In this document: one piece after another, positions 26,362-34,792 of the stretch
Layout of the letters: each line of letters begins with the position of its first letter
Numbering within the stretch: position 1 is the stretch's first letter
Assembly (NCBI RefSeq): GCF_902459615.1
Contig: NZ_CABPSA010000007.1
Span: 248,001 to 312,000 of the forward strand
Direction: 5' to 3'
DNA length: 64,000 nucleotides
Source of the DNA: Pandoraea commovens
GTDB taxonomy: Bacteria > Pseudomonadota > Gammaproteobacteria > Burkholderiales > Burkholderiaceae
The notes under the pieces: model-generated
What the model was told of the DNA's origin: nothing
The model's database searches: none
The model's input: the letters and a program-made list of their open reading frames with translations, nothing else
Made by a program: the position numbers and the translations under genes

Positions 26362-27858
26362 TTACGCCGCACTACGCAATGCCGGGCGCGAACCCTTGCC
26401 CAGCACCAGATTGGCGACCACGGCCACGACGACGTTCAGCGCCAGCGCGATCAGGCCGGTGTACATCGCGTACTGATCACCGCCCACCGTGAACGAGTGC
26501 ACAGGCTTGATACCGTCGGCAAACGCCATCCAGCTCCCGCACACGATCCCGACGGCCCAGCCGCACAGCAACGCACGCGCGCCGAACCAGCCCACGAACA
26601 GGCCGAACACGAGCGCCGGGAATGTTTGCAGAATCCACACACCGCCCAGCAATTGCAGGTCGAGTGCGAACTTCGTCGGCAGGAACAGGATGAACACCAG
26701 CGCGCCCAGCTTCACGACCAGCGACACCACCTTGGCCACCTTCGCTTCACCCTCGTTCGAAATCCCCGGGTTGACGTACGGCTTCCAGAAGTTGCGCGTG
26801 AACAGGTTCGATGCACCGATGGACATCACGGCCGCAGGCACCAACGCACCGATGGCAATCGCGGCGAACGCAAAGCCTGCGAACCAGCTCGGGAACAAAC
26901 CGTTGAACAACGCCGGTACGACGTCGTTGTTGGTCTGCACCTTCACGCCGGCCGCGTAAGCCATGAAGCCAAGCAGCGCGATCAGGCCGAGCAACACAGT
27001 GTAGGCGGGCAGGAAGACAGCGTTCTTGCGAATCGTGTTCGCATCCTTCGCGGCGAAAATGCCCGTGAGCGTGTGCGGATACATGAACGCAGCCATCGCC
27101 GAGCCGAGCGCCAGCGTGGCGAACGGCAGGAACTGCGACGGCTTGAGCGTCAGGCCGGTCGCCCCGCCCTTGTTCGCGAACACCTCACGCGCCGAGTCGA
27201 ACACGACACCGTAGCCGCCCAGCTTCGCGGGCACGACGACTACCGCCACGAGCACCACGATGTAGATCATCAGGTCCTTGACGAAGGCGATCAGCGCCGG
27301 AGCGCGCAGCCCTGCCGAGTACGTGTACAACGCGAGAATCACGAACGCAGCGAGCAGCGGCAGCTCGCCCGTCAGTCCCAGCGCCTTGATCACGACTTCC
27401 ATACCGATCAGTTGCAGCGCGATGTACGGCATCGTCGCCACCACGCCGGTGAGTGCAATCGCGAACTCCAGCGGACGCGACTGATAGCGACCGTAGACCA
27501 CGTCGGCCGCCGTCACGTGACCCGCCTTGTGCGCGGCGTGCCACAGCTTGGGCATGATCAGGAAGACGATCGGGTAGACGAGAATCGTGTACGGCAACGC
27601 AAAGAAGCCGTAGGCACCGACGGCATAGACCAGCGCCGGAACAGCGATCACGGTGTAAGCGGTGTAGAAGTCTCCGCCGACGAGGAACCACGTAATCCAC
27701 GCCCCGAAGTTACGACCACCGAGGCCCCACTCGTCCAGATGCGCGCCTTTGTTGGACGGCCCCGCCATCCAGCGCGACGCCCAGAACCCCATGACAGTGA
27801 CGAGGATGAAGAAAAATACGAAGACCGCGAGCGCAGTCCAGTTGATACCGGCGTCCAT
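26362..27858 (-). CDS. Sodium:solute symporter (SSS family)
   Basis: 498 aa inner-membrane Na+-coupled carrier with about 13 helices. Typical SSS features: long N-terminal helix, WGLGGRNFGAWITWFLVGGDFYTAYTVIAVPALVYAVGAYGFFALPY, YPHTLTGIFAAKDANTIRKNAVFLPAYT and AAIAIGALVPAAVMSIGASNLFTRNFWKPYV. Substrate could be a small organic acid, amino acid or vitamin; none can be read. Its start directly abuts the stop of a 59-aa DUF3311 gene, an arrangement repeated 4 kb upstream. It is terminated before the intradiol dioxygenase. Confidence 0.9.
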   Translation of the reverse strand: MDAGINWTALAVFVFFFILVTVMGFWASRWMAGPSNKGAHLDEWGLGGRNFGAWITWFLVGGDFYTAYTVIAVPALVYAVGAYGFFALPYTILVYPIVFLIMPKLWHAAHKAGHVTAADVVYGRYQSRPLEFAIALTGVVATMPYIALQLIGMEVVIKALGLTGELPLLAAFVILALYTYSAGLRAPALIAFVKDLMIYIVVLVAVVVVPAKLGGYGVVFDSAREVFANKGGATGLTLKPSQFLPFATLALGSAMAAFMYPHTLTGIFAAKDANTIRKNAVFLPAYTVLLGLIALLGFMAYAAGVKVQTNNDVVPALFNGLFPSWFAGFAFAAIAIGALVPAAVMSIGASNLFTRNFWKPYVNPGISNEGEAKVAKVVSLVVKLGALVFILFLPTKFALDLQLLGGVWILQTFPALVFGLFVGWFGARALLCGWAVGIVCGSWMAFADGIKPVHSFTVGGDQYAMYTGLIALALNVVVAVVANLVLGKGSRPALRSAA

Positions 27859-28038
27859 TTACTCTTCCCCTTTCTTCAGACCATCGCGAAACACGATCCA
27901 GATCAGCAGCGAGGTCAGCGGCACCCAGGCGAACTGGTACCAGTAAAAGAAGGGGAATCCCCAAAGGGCCGGCAGTTCTTTGTTGTAGAAAGGCACCCAC
28001 AACAAGCCGATGAACGGCAGCAATAGCAATAACCGCAT
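27859..28038 (-). CDS. Small DUF3311 membrane protein, symporter partner
   Basis: 59 aa (MRLLLLLPFIGLLWVPFYN ... then LTSLLIWIVFRDGLKKGEE), two transmembrane segments with the DUF3311 pattern W-x-P-F/Y-N near the N-terminus and PFFYWYQFAW before helix two. The start at 28038 has AGGAG nearby, and the TAA stop sits directly against the symporter ATG. DUF3311 proteins regularly precede SSS carriers, comparable with YhdT before PanF, and are presumed accessory subunits. Its short length makes it easy to miss. Confidence 0.85.
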   Translation of the reverse strand: MRLLLLLPFIGLLWVPFYNKELPALWGFPFFYWYQFAWVPLTSLLIWIVFRDGLKKGEE

Positions 28039-28231
28039 CTCAGCAGTCTCCTCTTGTTCTAGTTGGATAAAAGCGCATGTAAGACACGCTTAAATACACT
28101 CTAGCCGATGGAATGTGCTTTTGCCGCTGCGCCGCAAGGCCCCATGAACAGTGGGGTTTCAGGGAGAAAAGGAGACGTTGCGCGTATCGAAACATTTTGT
28201 CCCGATGCGCAAGTTTTATGTCCGTTTTATT

Positions 28232-28267
28232 CGATGAAATCGACGTGTTTTTACATTGATTTCATCG
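28232..28267. promoter_or_regulatory. Palindromic operator candidate upstream of DUF3311/symporter
   Basis: Perfect arms CGATGAAATC (28232-28241) and GATTTCATCG (28258-28267) with a 16-base spacer. It lies about 195 bases before the DUF3311 start in the 354-base gap 28039-28392, which is AT-rich and contains no gene I can support. Confidence 0.5.
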
Positions 28268-28317
28268 GGACTTAGGTTGAAATATCAGGCACGAATAATG
28301 CTCGGAGCAGAAAGCAC

Positions 28318-28356
28318 AACGCACCTGCATCGTGGATAAAAATACGCAGGTGCGTT
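28318..28356. terminator. Hairpin downstream of the M20 amidohydrolase
   Basis: Perfect 11-base arms AACGCACCTGC (28318-28328) and GCAGGTGCGTT (28346-28356) around a 17-base A/T-rich loop. It lies 36 bases after the M20 stop. There is no proper T-run, so an imperfect terminator or an operator. Confidence 0.5.
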
Positions 28357-28392
28357 GAATTTGTCGCATTAAAAAATCTTGACTTCGGGCGA

Positions 28393-29586
28393 TTATCGTC
28401 TACGTGGTCCTACGTAGTAAGCCTGCGCAAGTGCAACCCAATACCGCACGCCGTCGCGAATAATGTCGTCGTTAAAGTCGTAGGCCGGATGATGCAAACC
28501 GACGCCGGTTTCGCCACGTGGTGCGTTGCCGATCAGCACATAAGCGCCCGGCTTCGCTTCGAGCATGAAACCGAAGTCCTCGGACGTCATGTTGGGCGGC
28601 ACGTCGGCATGCGTGGCGTCGTCCCCGAACGTTTCGCGCATGACTTGCTCGCATAGCGCAGCTTCGTTCGCCGTATTGACGGTCGCCGGGTAGTACTGGA
28701 AGAACTCGGTCTCGATCGTCGCACCATAGGCCGCTGCCAAGCCGTCGCCAATGCGGCGGATACCGTCCTGCAACTGGTTCAGCACGGCCGACGACAGCGT
28801 GCGGATCGTGCCACGCAACTCCGCCGTGTCGGGGATGACGTTGTCCGTGTCGCCCGCGTGCATCATGCACACGGAGACGACCGCCGGTGCGACCGGATCC
28901 TTGTGACGGGCGGCCAGCGTCTGGCATTGCAGCACCATCGAGCAGGCGAGCGGAATCGGATCGAGGCCGAGATGCGGCTGCGCGGCATGCGCGCCCTTCC
29001 CGCGAATCGTGATCCGGAAGCGAACGCCCGCTGCCATGATCGGGCCGGTGCGCAGGCCGAACTCGCCCGCAGGCAGCGTCGGCCAGTTGTGCATGCCAAA
29101 CACGGCCTGCGTCGGGAAGCGCTCGAACAGGCCGTCGTCGATCATCTTCTGCGCGCCCGCGCCGCCCTCCTCGCCCGGCTGGAAGACGAAATGCACCGAA
29201 CCCGGCAACTGCGGCAACTGACGCAGCACGCGGGCCGCACCGAGCAGCATCGTCGTGTGGCCGTCATGGCCGCAGGCGTGCATCACGCCGTGATGACACG
29301 ATGCATGCGAGAACGTGTTCGCTTCCTGAATCGGCAGCGCATCCATGTCGGCACGCAACACAATGCCTCGCGACGGGTCTGCCCCCGGCAGGCTAGCCAC
29401 CACACCGGTGCCCGCCATGCCACGGTCGACCGTGTAGCCGAGCGACGTCAGATACTCGGCGACCACATCCGCCGTGCGGCGCTCTTCGAAGCGCAGTTCG
29501 GGATGGGCATGCAGGTCGCGGCGCAAGGTGCGCAAGTCGGCGTCGCCCTCAGCGAGCAATACGTCCAGATCGCTCGGAGGCGTCAT
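28393..29586 (-). CDS. M20-family amidohydrolase (hippurate hydrolase/aminoacylase type)
   Basis: 397 aa metal-dependent amidohydrolase. Characteristic segments: LRRDLHAHPELRFEERRTADVVAEYL, GIVLRADMDALPIQE, HGVMHACGHDGHTTMLLGAA (metal His and Asp), VFQPGEEGGAGAQKMIDDGLFE (catalytic Glu pair), FGMHNWPTLPAG and MTSEDFGFML. Members hydrolyse N-acyl amino acids or indole-amino-acid conjugates in the cytosol. The ATG overlaps the lumazine-synthase stop by four bases (ATGA), so the two are coupled. It is the last gene of the flavin-monooxygenase array, suggesting that an amide-linked compound is processed. Confidence 0.9.
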   Translation of the reverse strand: MTPPSDLDVLLAEGDADLRTLRRDLHAHPELRFEERRTADVVAEYLTSLGYTVDRGMAGTGVVASLPGADPSRGIVLRADMDALPIQEANTFSHASCHHGVMHACGHDGHTTMLLGAARVLRQLPQLPGSVHFVFQPGEEGGAGAQKMIDDGLFERFPTQAVFGMHNWPTLPAGEFGLRTGPIMAAGVRFRITIRGKGAHAAQPHLGLDPIPLACSMVLQCQTLAARHKDPVAPAVVSVCMMHAGDTDNVIPDTAELRGTIRTLSSAVLNQLQDGIRRIGDGLAAAYGATIETEFFQYYPATVNTANEAALCEQVMRETFGDDATHADVPPNMTSEDFGFMLEAKPGAYVLIGNAPRGETGVGLHHPAYDFNDDIIRDGVRYWVALAQAYYVGPRRR

Positions 29587-30113
29587 GTCAGAGATTCCTT
29601 GGTCAGTGGGGATGATGCGAGCGTCGGTGATGCGATGTGTGTCCGGTCGACGGGGTTGTCGAGATTTGTCAGTGCGAGCAGCATGCCGACACAGGCATCG
29701 GCCACTTCGCGGCCCTTGTGGCGCAGATGTTCGTCGAAAAAGCCGTAGTGCTCGTCGTGCGAATGGAAGTGGTGCGGCGTGAGCGACATCGAGAACACCG
29801 GCACATCGGTGTCAAGCTGCACGCGCATCAGGCCATCGACCACGGCCTGCGCCACGAACTCGTGACGATAGATCCCACCGTTGACGACGAGTGCTGCACC
29901 GACAATGGCGTCGTACTGGCCGCTTTTCGCGAGGCGCCTCGCGAACAACGGAATTTCGAACGCACCGGGCACATCGAAGTGATGGATACGGTCGGCGGGC
30001 ACGCCCAGTTCGGTCATGCGCGTCCGGAAGGCGTCGCGCGCACCGTCGAGCAAGTCGGCATGCCAGCCAGCCTGCACGAACGCGATGCGATGAATATCGA
30101 GGGAAGTCGTCAT
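29583..30113 (-). CDS. ribH: 6,7-dimethyl-8-ribityllumazine synthase, RibH2-like
   Basis: 176 aa lumazine-synthase fold enzyme, which joins 5-amino-6-ribitylaminouracil and dihydroxybutanone phosphate, the penultimate riboflavin step. Motifs: IAFVQAGWHADLLDGARDAF, FDVPGAFEIPLFARRLAKSGQYDAIVGAALVVNGGIYRHEFVAQAVVDGLMRVQLDTDVPVFS and a catalytic-region PHHFHSHDEH. The sequence looks like the decameric type-II form (Brucella/Mesorhizobium RibH2) rather than the housekeeping form. It is embedded with an FMNH2 monooxygenase and a flavin reductase, and overlaps the M20 gene, so a dedicated flavin supply or an altered substrate is possible. Confidence 0.87.
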   Translation of the reverse strand: MTTSLDIHRIAFVQAGWHADLLDGARDAFRTRMTELGVPADRIHHFDVPGAFEIPLFARRLAKSGQYDAIVGAALVVNGGIYRHEFVAQAVVDGLMRVQLDTDVPVFSMSLTPHHFHSHDEHYGFFDEHLRHKGREVADACVGMLLALTNLDNPVDRTHIASPTLASSPLTKESLT

Positions 30114-30189
30114 AGCTAGTCTGTTGCACGAAAGCCCGCCGCCCCTTGCCAGGCGGCCACGGGCCCTCGTTACTTCTCTTGTGACTGGA

Positions 30190-31665
30190 TTACGATGCGT
30201 CTGCCGAGAGCTGCGCCGTCGCCGCCGTGCGGCGCGTGAGCAGCGTCACGACCACCAGCGTCGCCACGTTGAACACCAGCGCGACGATGCCGACGTTGAG
30301 GTCCTTGAGCGCGTCCGGCAGGAACGGGAAGAGTGCAGCGACCGACTTCTTCGTGAGCGACACCCACGCCACCGTCGCTTCACCGACGATGATGCTGGCG
30401 AACGCCGCCGGGCGGGTCACGAGGTTCTTGCCGATCAGGCTCGCCAGCAACACCGGGAACAACTGCGTCACGAGCGCATAGGCCATGAGCAGCAGCGCCA
30501 CAATGGTCTGACCGCCGTTGAGCGTGAACAGCACCGCCACCGCCATAACCGCCGGGGCGAGCCACTTGGCGACGCGAGCGACGTGCGCATCGCTCGACTG
30601 CGGACGCATCGGGCGATATACGTTGTTCGCAAGCAGCGTGGCCGACGTCATCAGGATCATCGAACCCGGCACGAGCGCCGTCAGAATCCCGGCCGCGCCG
30701 ATTACGCCGACGAACCACGGATCGAACGTCGCGAGCGATACCTTGAACAGCGCCAGATCGATGTCACCGCCGGTGAGGCCCGGCACGGCGAGCACCGCCG
30801 AAAAGCCGACGAAGAGGATGAACAGCAGCATGAGCTGGTAGATCGGCAGCACGAAGGCGTTGCGGCGCAGCACTTCCTCACGCTTGGCCGTGTACGTCGC
30901 CATGAACATGTGCGGCCACATGTAGAAGCCTAGCGTCGACAGGATCACCGTGGAGACCATCCACACCGGGCTTTCGCCCACGTCCTTGAGCGCCAGGAAG
31001 CCCGGCTTGGCCTTTTCGATGGCCGCGAACATTTCACCCACGCCACCGTAGTAGTGATACGGCAGATAAAGGCCAAGGAACACAGCCACGAACATGACGA
31101 GCGCGTCCTTGACGACCGACGTCCATGCCGAGCCGTGCACGCCGGACAGCGCCACATACACCGCGACCACGACCGCGCCGATCAGCACGCCCTGATTCGC
31201 CGAGAGCGCGGAATACGACGACACGCTCACGATGATCCCAAGACCCTTGAGTTGCAACACGAGGTACGGCACCAGCGCCGCAAAGCCGACGATGGCCACC
31301 AGCACGCCGAGCACCGGACTGTTGTACTTCGAGGCGAAGAAATCCGGCTGCGAGATCAGGTTGCGTTCCTTCGCATAGCGCCAGATCGGCGGCAACAGGA
31401 AGTACGACAGGATGAACGGCAGGCTGCCGTAGCCGAGCAGGTAATACGCGCCCGCACCGTGGCCATACGCATAACCGCTGCCGCCGAGGAACACGAACGT
31501 CGTGTAGATCTCGCCCGCCATCAGCAGGAAGACGATGGCCGCGCCAAAACCGCGACCCCCGACGGCCCACTGCTCAAGGCTCATGTCCTTGCCGCGTCGC
31601 GCGCGGATGCCGAGGAACAATGCCAGTGCGATGGCCAGAAAGATGAAGATCAGTGCGCTATTCAT
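30190..31665 (-). CDS. Sodium:solute symporter (SSS family), second copy
   Basis: About 491 aa, 13-helix Na+-coupled carrier: VGGRGFGAAIVFLLMAGEIYTTFVFLGGSGYAYGHGAGAYYLLGYG, YMWPHMFMATYTAKREEVLRRNAFVLPIYQ and GILTALVPGSMILMTSATLLANNVYRPMRP. The start at 31665 (MNSALIFIFLAIALALFLGI) is chosen as the first membrane segment; it is two bases from the stop of its DUF3311 partner. It differs clearly from the carrier at 26.4-27.9 kb, so it is not a recent duplicate. It sits in the flavin-monooxygenase array and probably imports that pathway's substrate. Confidence 0.9.
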   Translation of the reverse strand: MNSALIFIFLAIALALFLGIRARRGKDMSLEQWAVGGRGFGAAIVFLLMAGEIYTTFVFLGGSGYAYGHGAGAYYLLGYGSLPFILSYFLLPPIWRYAKERNLISQPDFFASKYNSPVLGVLVAIVGFAALVPYLVLQLKGLGIIVSVSSYSALSANQGVLIGAVVVAVYVALSGVHGSAWTSVVKDALVMFVAVFLGLYLPYHYYGGVGEMFAAIEKAKPGFLALKDVGESPVWMVSTVILSTLGFYMWPHMFMATYTAKREEVLRRNAFVLPIYQLMLLFILFVGFSAVLAVPGLTGGDIDLALFKVSLATFDPWFVGVIGAAGILTALVPGSMILMTSATLLANNVYRPMRPQSSDAHVARVAKWLAPAVMAVAVLFTLNGGQTIVALLLMAYALVTQLFPVLLASLIGKNLVTRPAAFASIIVGEATVAWVSLTKKSVAALFPFLPDALKDLNVGIVALVFNVATLVVVTLLTRRTAATAQLSADAS

Positions 31666-31667
31666 GC

Positions 31668-31883
31668 TCAGACTCCTTCCTGGCCGTGGTCGGCCGCCTC
31701 GAATCGCGCCCGATCCGCGTAATAGATGATCGCCATCACAATAGAGGTCAGCACGAGCGCCCCCGCCAGCCACGCCAGCAGAAACGGCATGCCGAGCACA
31801 TACGGCGTGACGCGGTTGACGAAAAACGGACCTACCAGAACCGCCAATACTGGTAGGAGTGCTAAAAGATGTATGGACCGCAT
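31668..31883 (-). CDS. DUF3311 small membrane protein, second copy
   Basis: 71 aa with two transmembrane helices (LLALLPVLAVLVGPFFVNRV and PFLLAWLAGALVLTSIVMAIIYYADRARFE). Ends two bases before the symporter start. It shares the P-F-x-N element and two-helix layout with the 59-aa protein at 27.9 kb; presumed accessory subunit of the adjacent carrier. Confidence 0.85.
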   Translation of the reverse strand: MRSIHLLALLPVLAVLVGPFFVNRVTPYVLGMPFLLAWLAGALVLTSIVMAIIYYADRARFEAADHGQEGV

Positions 31884-31929
31884 GAGCGTCTCCTGGTTTT
31901 TCCCGTTGCCTTGTCGGGCCGGTCAGGGC

Positions 31930-31960
31930 ATCGCAAATTCAAAGTGCTTGAATGTGCGAT
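31930..31960. promoter_or_regulatory. Extended interrupted palindrome between ALDH and DUF3311 genes
   Basis: ATCGCA-N2-TTCAA-N5-TTGAA-N2-TGCGAT is perfectly symmetric over 31 bases. It lies 47 bases upstream of the DUF3311 start and 74 bases after the aldehyde dehydrogenase stop. There is no T-run on either side, so an operator for a second promoter inside the array is more likely than a terminator. Confidence 0.55.
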
Positions 31961-32033
31961 AACCGCCGTCCGGCACGTCGTGTATGCGGTGAAGCGTGTC
32001 CCGTACGTTCACCGCGACAGATCCGTCGTCGGG

Positions 32034-33467
32034 TTACGCCGTCTCCATCAGGTGCGAGATGCTCTTGACGTGCGTGTAGCACTCAAGCCCCTCGGTGCCC
32101 CCTTCCCTGCCGTAGCCGCTGTCCTTCACGCCACCGAACGGAGTCTCGGAGACTGCCGAGACCAGATGGTTGATCGCGAGGTTGCCGACTTCGAGTTCGT
32201 CGCCAAGGCGGTAGGCATTCGCCGCAGAGCGGGTGAACGCATAACCTGCCAGCCCATAAGGCACGCTGTTGGCGCGCTCGATGGCTTCGTCGAGACTATC
32301 GACGGGCACGATCAGCGACAGCGGGCCGAACGGTTCTTCGAGCATTGCGCGCGCATCCGACGGCACGTCGGCCAGCGCGGTGAACGGGAACACGTAGCCA
32401 GGGCCTTCGGCGCGAACGCCGCCGCACAGTACGCGTGCGCCGCGCGCTACGGCGTCGTCGACCAGCGAATGCAGTGCGTCCAGACGCCGCTGGTTCACCA
32501 CCGGGCCAATGTCGCTCGACGACTCGAGGGCGTGACCCGCGCGGATCGCCGCGCCGTGACGCGCGAACGCCGCTGTGAAGGCGTCGTAGACCTTGCGGTG
32601 GACGAAGAAGCGCGTGGGCGCCACACACACCTGACCGGCGTTGTTGAGCTTGCCCTTGACGCACGCAAGCGCCGCCGCTTCGGGGTCAGCGTCGTCGCAC
32701 ACGATGACCGGTGCGTGACCGCCCAGTTCCAGAATGGCGGGCTTCATGTACTTCGCCGTCAACCCGGCAAGATGCTTGCCGACCGGCGTGGAGCCCGTGA
32801 ACGTGATGCCGCGCACCACAGGGCTTGCAATCAGATGTGACGAAATCGTCGCGGGGTCGCCGAACACGAGGTTGAACACACCGTCGGGCAAGCCTGCGTC
32901 CTGGAATGCCTGCGCCATCAGCACGGCACCGGCCGGCGTTTCTTCGGCCGCCTTGAGGATGATTGAGCAACCCGCTGCAAGCGCGCCGCCGACCTTGCGG
33001 GCGGGCGAACTCATCGGGAAGTTCCACGGCGTGAAGGCGGCGATTACGCCGACCGGCTCACGCACCACGGTGTGACGCATGCCCGGCTCGGCGGGAATGA
33101 CCCGACCGTAAAGACGCTTGCCTTCGTTGGCATCCCACGTCATCAGATCGCAGCCGCGCAACACTTCTGCGCGGGCCTGCGCCAGCGTCTTGCCCTGCTC
33201 CAGCGAAATAGCGAACGCGATGCTCTCGACACGCTCCTTGAGCAACGCGATAGCACGCAGCATGATCTCGGTGCGCTGTGCCGGCGACGTGCGTCGCCAG
33301 ACGCGCAAACCATGCTCGGCCGCAGCCAAAGCGTCGTCGAGGTCGGTGAGCGTCGCCGTCGGCACCGTGCCGATGGTCGTGCCTTCCGAGGGGTTCGTCA
33401 CCGGCTGGCCGGGCGCAGCGCGCCACTGACCGCCGATCAGCATCTTGATGTCGGGATAGGAATACAT
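32034..33467 (-). CDS. NAD(P)-dependent aldehyde dehydrogenase (succinate-semialdehyde dehydrogenase type)
   Basis: 477 aa soluble ALDH. Motifs: FTPWNFPMSSPARKVGGALAAGCSIILKAAEETPAGA, ITFTGSTPVGKHLA, catalytic Glu in AILELGGHAPVIV, catalytic Cys in NNAGQVCVAPTRFFVH, and EEPFGPLSLI. It is most like GabD/SSADH-type enzymes, oxidising a semialdehyde to an acid. It follows the MFS gene by 64 bases in the same array as the FMNH2 monooxygenase, so the aldehyde is probably a product of that oxidation. Confidence 0.9.
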   Translation of the reverse strand: MYSYPDIKMLIGGQWRAAPGQPVTNPSEGTTIGTVPTATLTDLDDALAAAEHGLRVWRRTSPAQRTEIMLRAIALLKERVESIAFAISLEQGKTLAQARAEVLRGCDLMTWDANEGKRLYGRVIPAEPGMRHTVVREPVGVIAAFTPWNFPMSSPARKVGGALAAGCSIILKAAEETPAGAVLMAQAFQDAGLPDGVFNLVFGDPATISSHLIASPVVRGITFTGSTPVGKHLAGLTAKYMKPAILELGGHAPVIVCDDADPEAAALACVKGKLNNAGQVCVAPTRFFVHRKVYDAFTAAFARHGAAIRAGHALESSSDIGPVVNQRRLDALHSLVDDAVARGARVLCGGVRAEGPGYVFPFTALADVPSDARAMLEEPFGPLSLIVPVDSLDEAIERANSVPYGLAGYAFTRSAANAYRLGDELEVGNLAINHLVSAVSETPFGGVKDSGYGREGGTEGLECYTHVKSISHLMETA

Positions 33468-33531
33468 TTCAACGTCTCGGGTTACTTGAGGTACGGAAGA
33501 AAAGAACTTCGTGCGCTATCGGGATATCGGG

Positions 33532-34779
33532 CTATCGCTTGCCACCGGCCATGCGCAGCGACGCCGGGTGCTGACGCAATCGCCACATCGCCACGCAGCC
33601 GAGGGCCGGTCCGATAGCGAGCACCCCCATGCCGCCCTGCCAGCCGAGGTGCGCCACGATCACCGGCACCAGCCGGATGCTGGCGAGCGTGAGCAAGAAC
33701 CCGGCACACGTCTGTGCGGTGAGCAGCGTGCCAACCGACGTCGGGTCTGCCAGCTCCGCAACGGCCGCCGAAAACTGCGCCGAGTCTGCAATGACGGAGA
33801 AGCCCCACACGAATGCGACACCCACAACAAGTGCAAGCGGTGCAGCAGGCATCCAGCCGATCACAGCGGCGCACGTCGCGCTGAGCGCCATCGCCCCCAT
33901 CGTGACGAGCGTTCGTCCCAGACGATCCGCGAGCATGCCGCCCGCCCACGCACCGACCGCGCCGAACGCGATCACCGCAAACGTCAGCATCTCGGCCTTT
34001 TCGTGGAACTCCGCCACGCCATGCAGTTGCAACGTGTATTGCAGGAACAGGCCGAGCCACGCCCACATGGCATACAGCTCCCACATGTGACCGAGATAGC
34101 CCAGATTCGCCAGCCGCACCGCCGGGTCGCGCCACGCCTGCGTGACCTTCGTGAAGTCGACGCGCGCCGCCCGCTTGATGTTCGGGCCGATCTCAGCGAA
34201 ACCGATGGCTACGCCCGACGCCACGGCCAGCGTGGCCGCCGCGAGATAGACCCAGCGCCAGTCGAGATCTTGTAGGCCGCCCACCAGATGCGGACTCGCG
34301 GAGCCCAGCGTGAGCGCCGCGACCAGCAAGCCGATCAGCAAACCGAGGTCGGCTTTGGCCCACGTTGCCACAAGGCGGATGCCGACCGGATAGACACCGG
34401 CCATGCAAATGCCCGTGATCAGGCGCAGCAGAATCACCAACGGCCCGGTCGGCGGCAGCACGGCCAGTGCACCGGTCGAGAGCGCCGCCATCAGCGCCGA
34501 CGCCGCGAAGATCCGACGCAGATCGTACCGGTCAGGCAGCGCGAGCGTGGCCGACACGACCGTGCCGATCACGAACCCGAGCTGCACCGCACCGGTGAGC
34601 ATCGCCTCGTCCCCCGAGGCAATTGCCTGCGTGCGCTTGATCAGCGCGACGGCGGTCGTCGACGAAAACCAGACGCCCATCGCCGCCACTTGCGCCAGCA
34701 GCACGATCGCCAGTGAGGCGACCTTGCCGTCGGGTGCGCCGTGTTCGCGCAGGGTGCGCAGGGTGGACGTAGACTTCAT
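33532..34779 (-). CDS. MFS transporter, CynX/NimT-like
   Basis: 415 aa, 12 hydrophobic segments (AIVLLAQVAAMGVWFSSTTAVAL; VQLGFVIGTVVSATLALPDR; LRLITGICMAGVYPVGIRLVATWAKADLGLLIGLLVAALTLGSASPHL; GGMLADRLGRTLVTMGAMALSA). The second-half loop GGMLADRLGRT is the MFS signature. The direction of transport and substrate are unknown. It begins 13 bases after the flavin reductase stop and is clearly co-transcribed with it. Confidence 0.87.
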   Translation of the reverse strand: MKSTSTLRTLREHGAPDGKVASLAIVLLAQVAAMGVWFSSTTAVALIKRTQAIASGDEAMLTGAVQLGFVIGTVVSATLALPDRYDLRRIFAASALMAALSTGALAVLPPTGPLVILLRLITGICMAGVYPVGIRLVATWAKADLGLLIGLLVAALTLGSASPHLVGGLQDLDWRWVYLAAATLAVASGVAIGFAEIGPNIKRAARVDFTKVTQAWRDPAVRLANLGYLGHMWELYAMWAWLGLFLQYTLQLHGVAEFHEKAEMLTFAVIAFGAVGAWAGGMLADRLGRTLVTMGAMALSATCAAVIGWMPAAPLALVVGVAFVWGFSVIADSAQFSAAVAELADPTSVGTLLTAQTCAGFLLTLASIRLVPVIVAHLGWQGGMGVLAIGPALGCVAMWRLRQHPASLRMAGGKR

Positions 34780-34792
34780 GGGCAGTGCGTCC

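Noticed and set aside
26335-28026. Very long open frame on the plus strand (over 560 codons) opposite the symporter
   Set aside because: Composition is Arg/His/Gln-rich with no recognisable domain; it is the antisense shadow of a high-GC gene with a clear transmembrane protein on the minus strand. The same applies to long antisense frames opposite macB, the AtoE gene, the molybdenum oxidoreductase and the TRAP genes.
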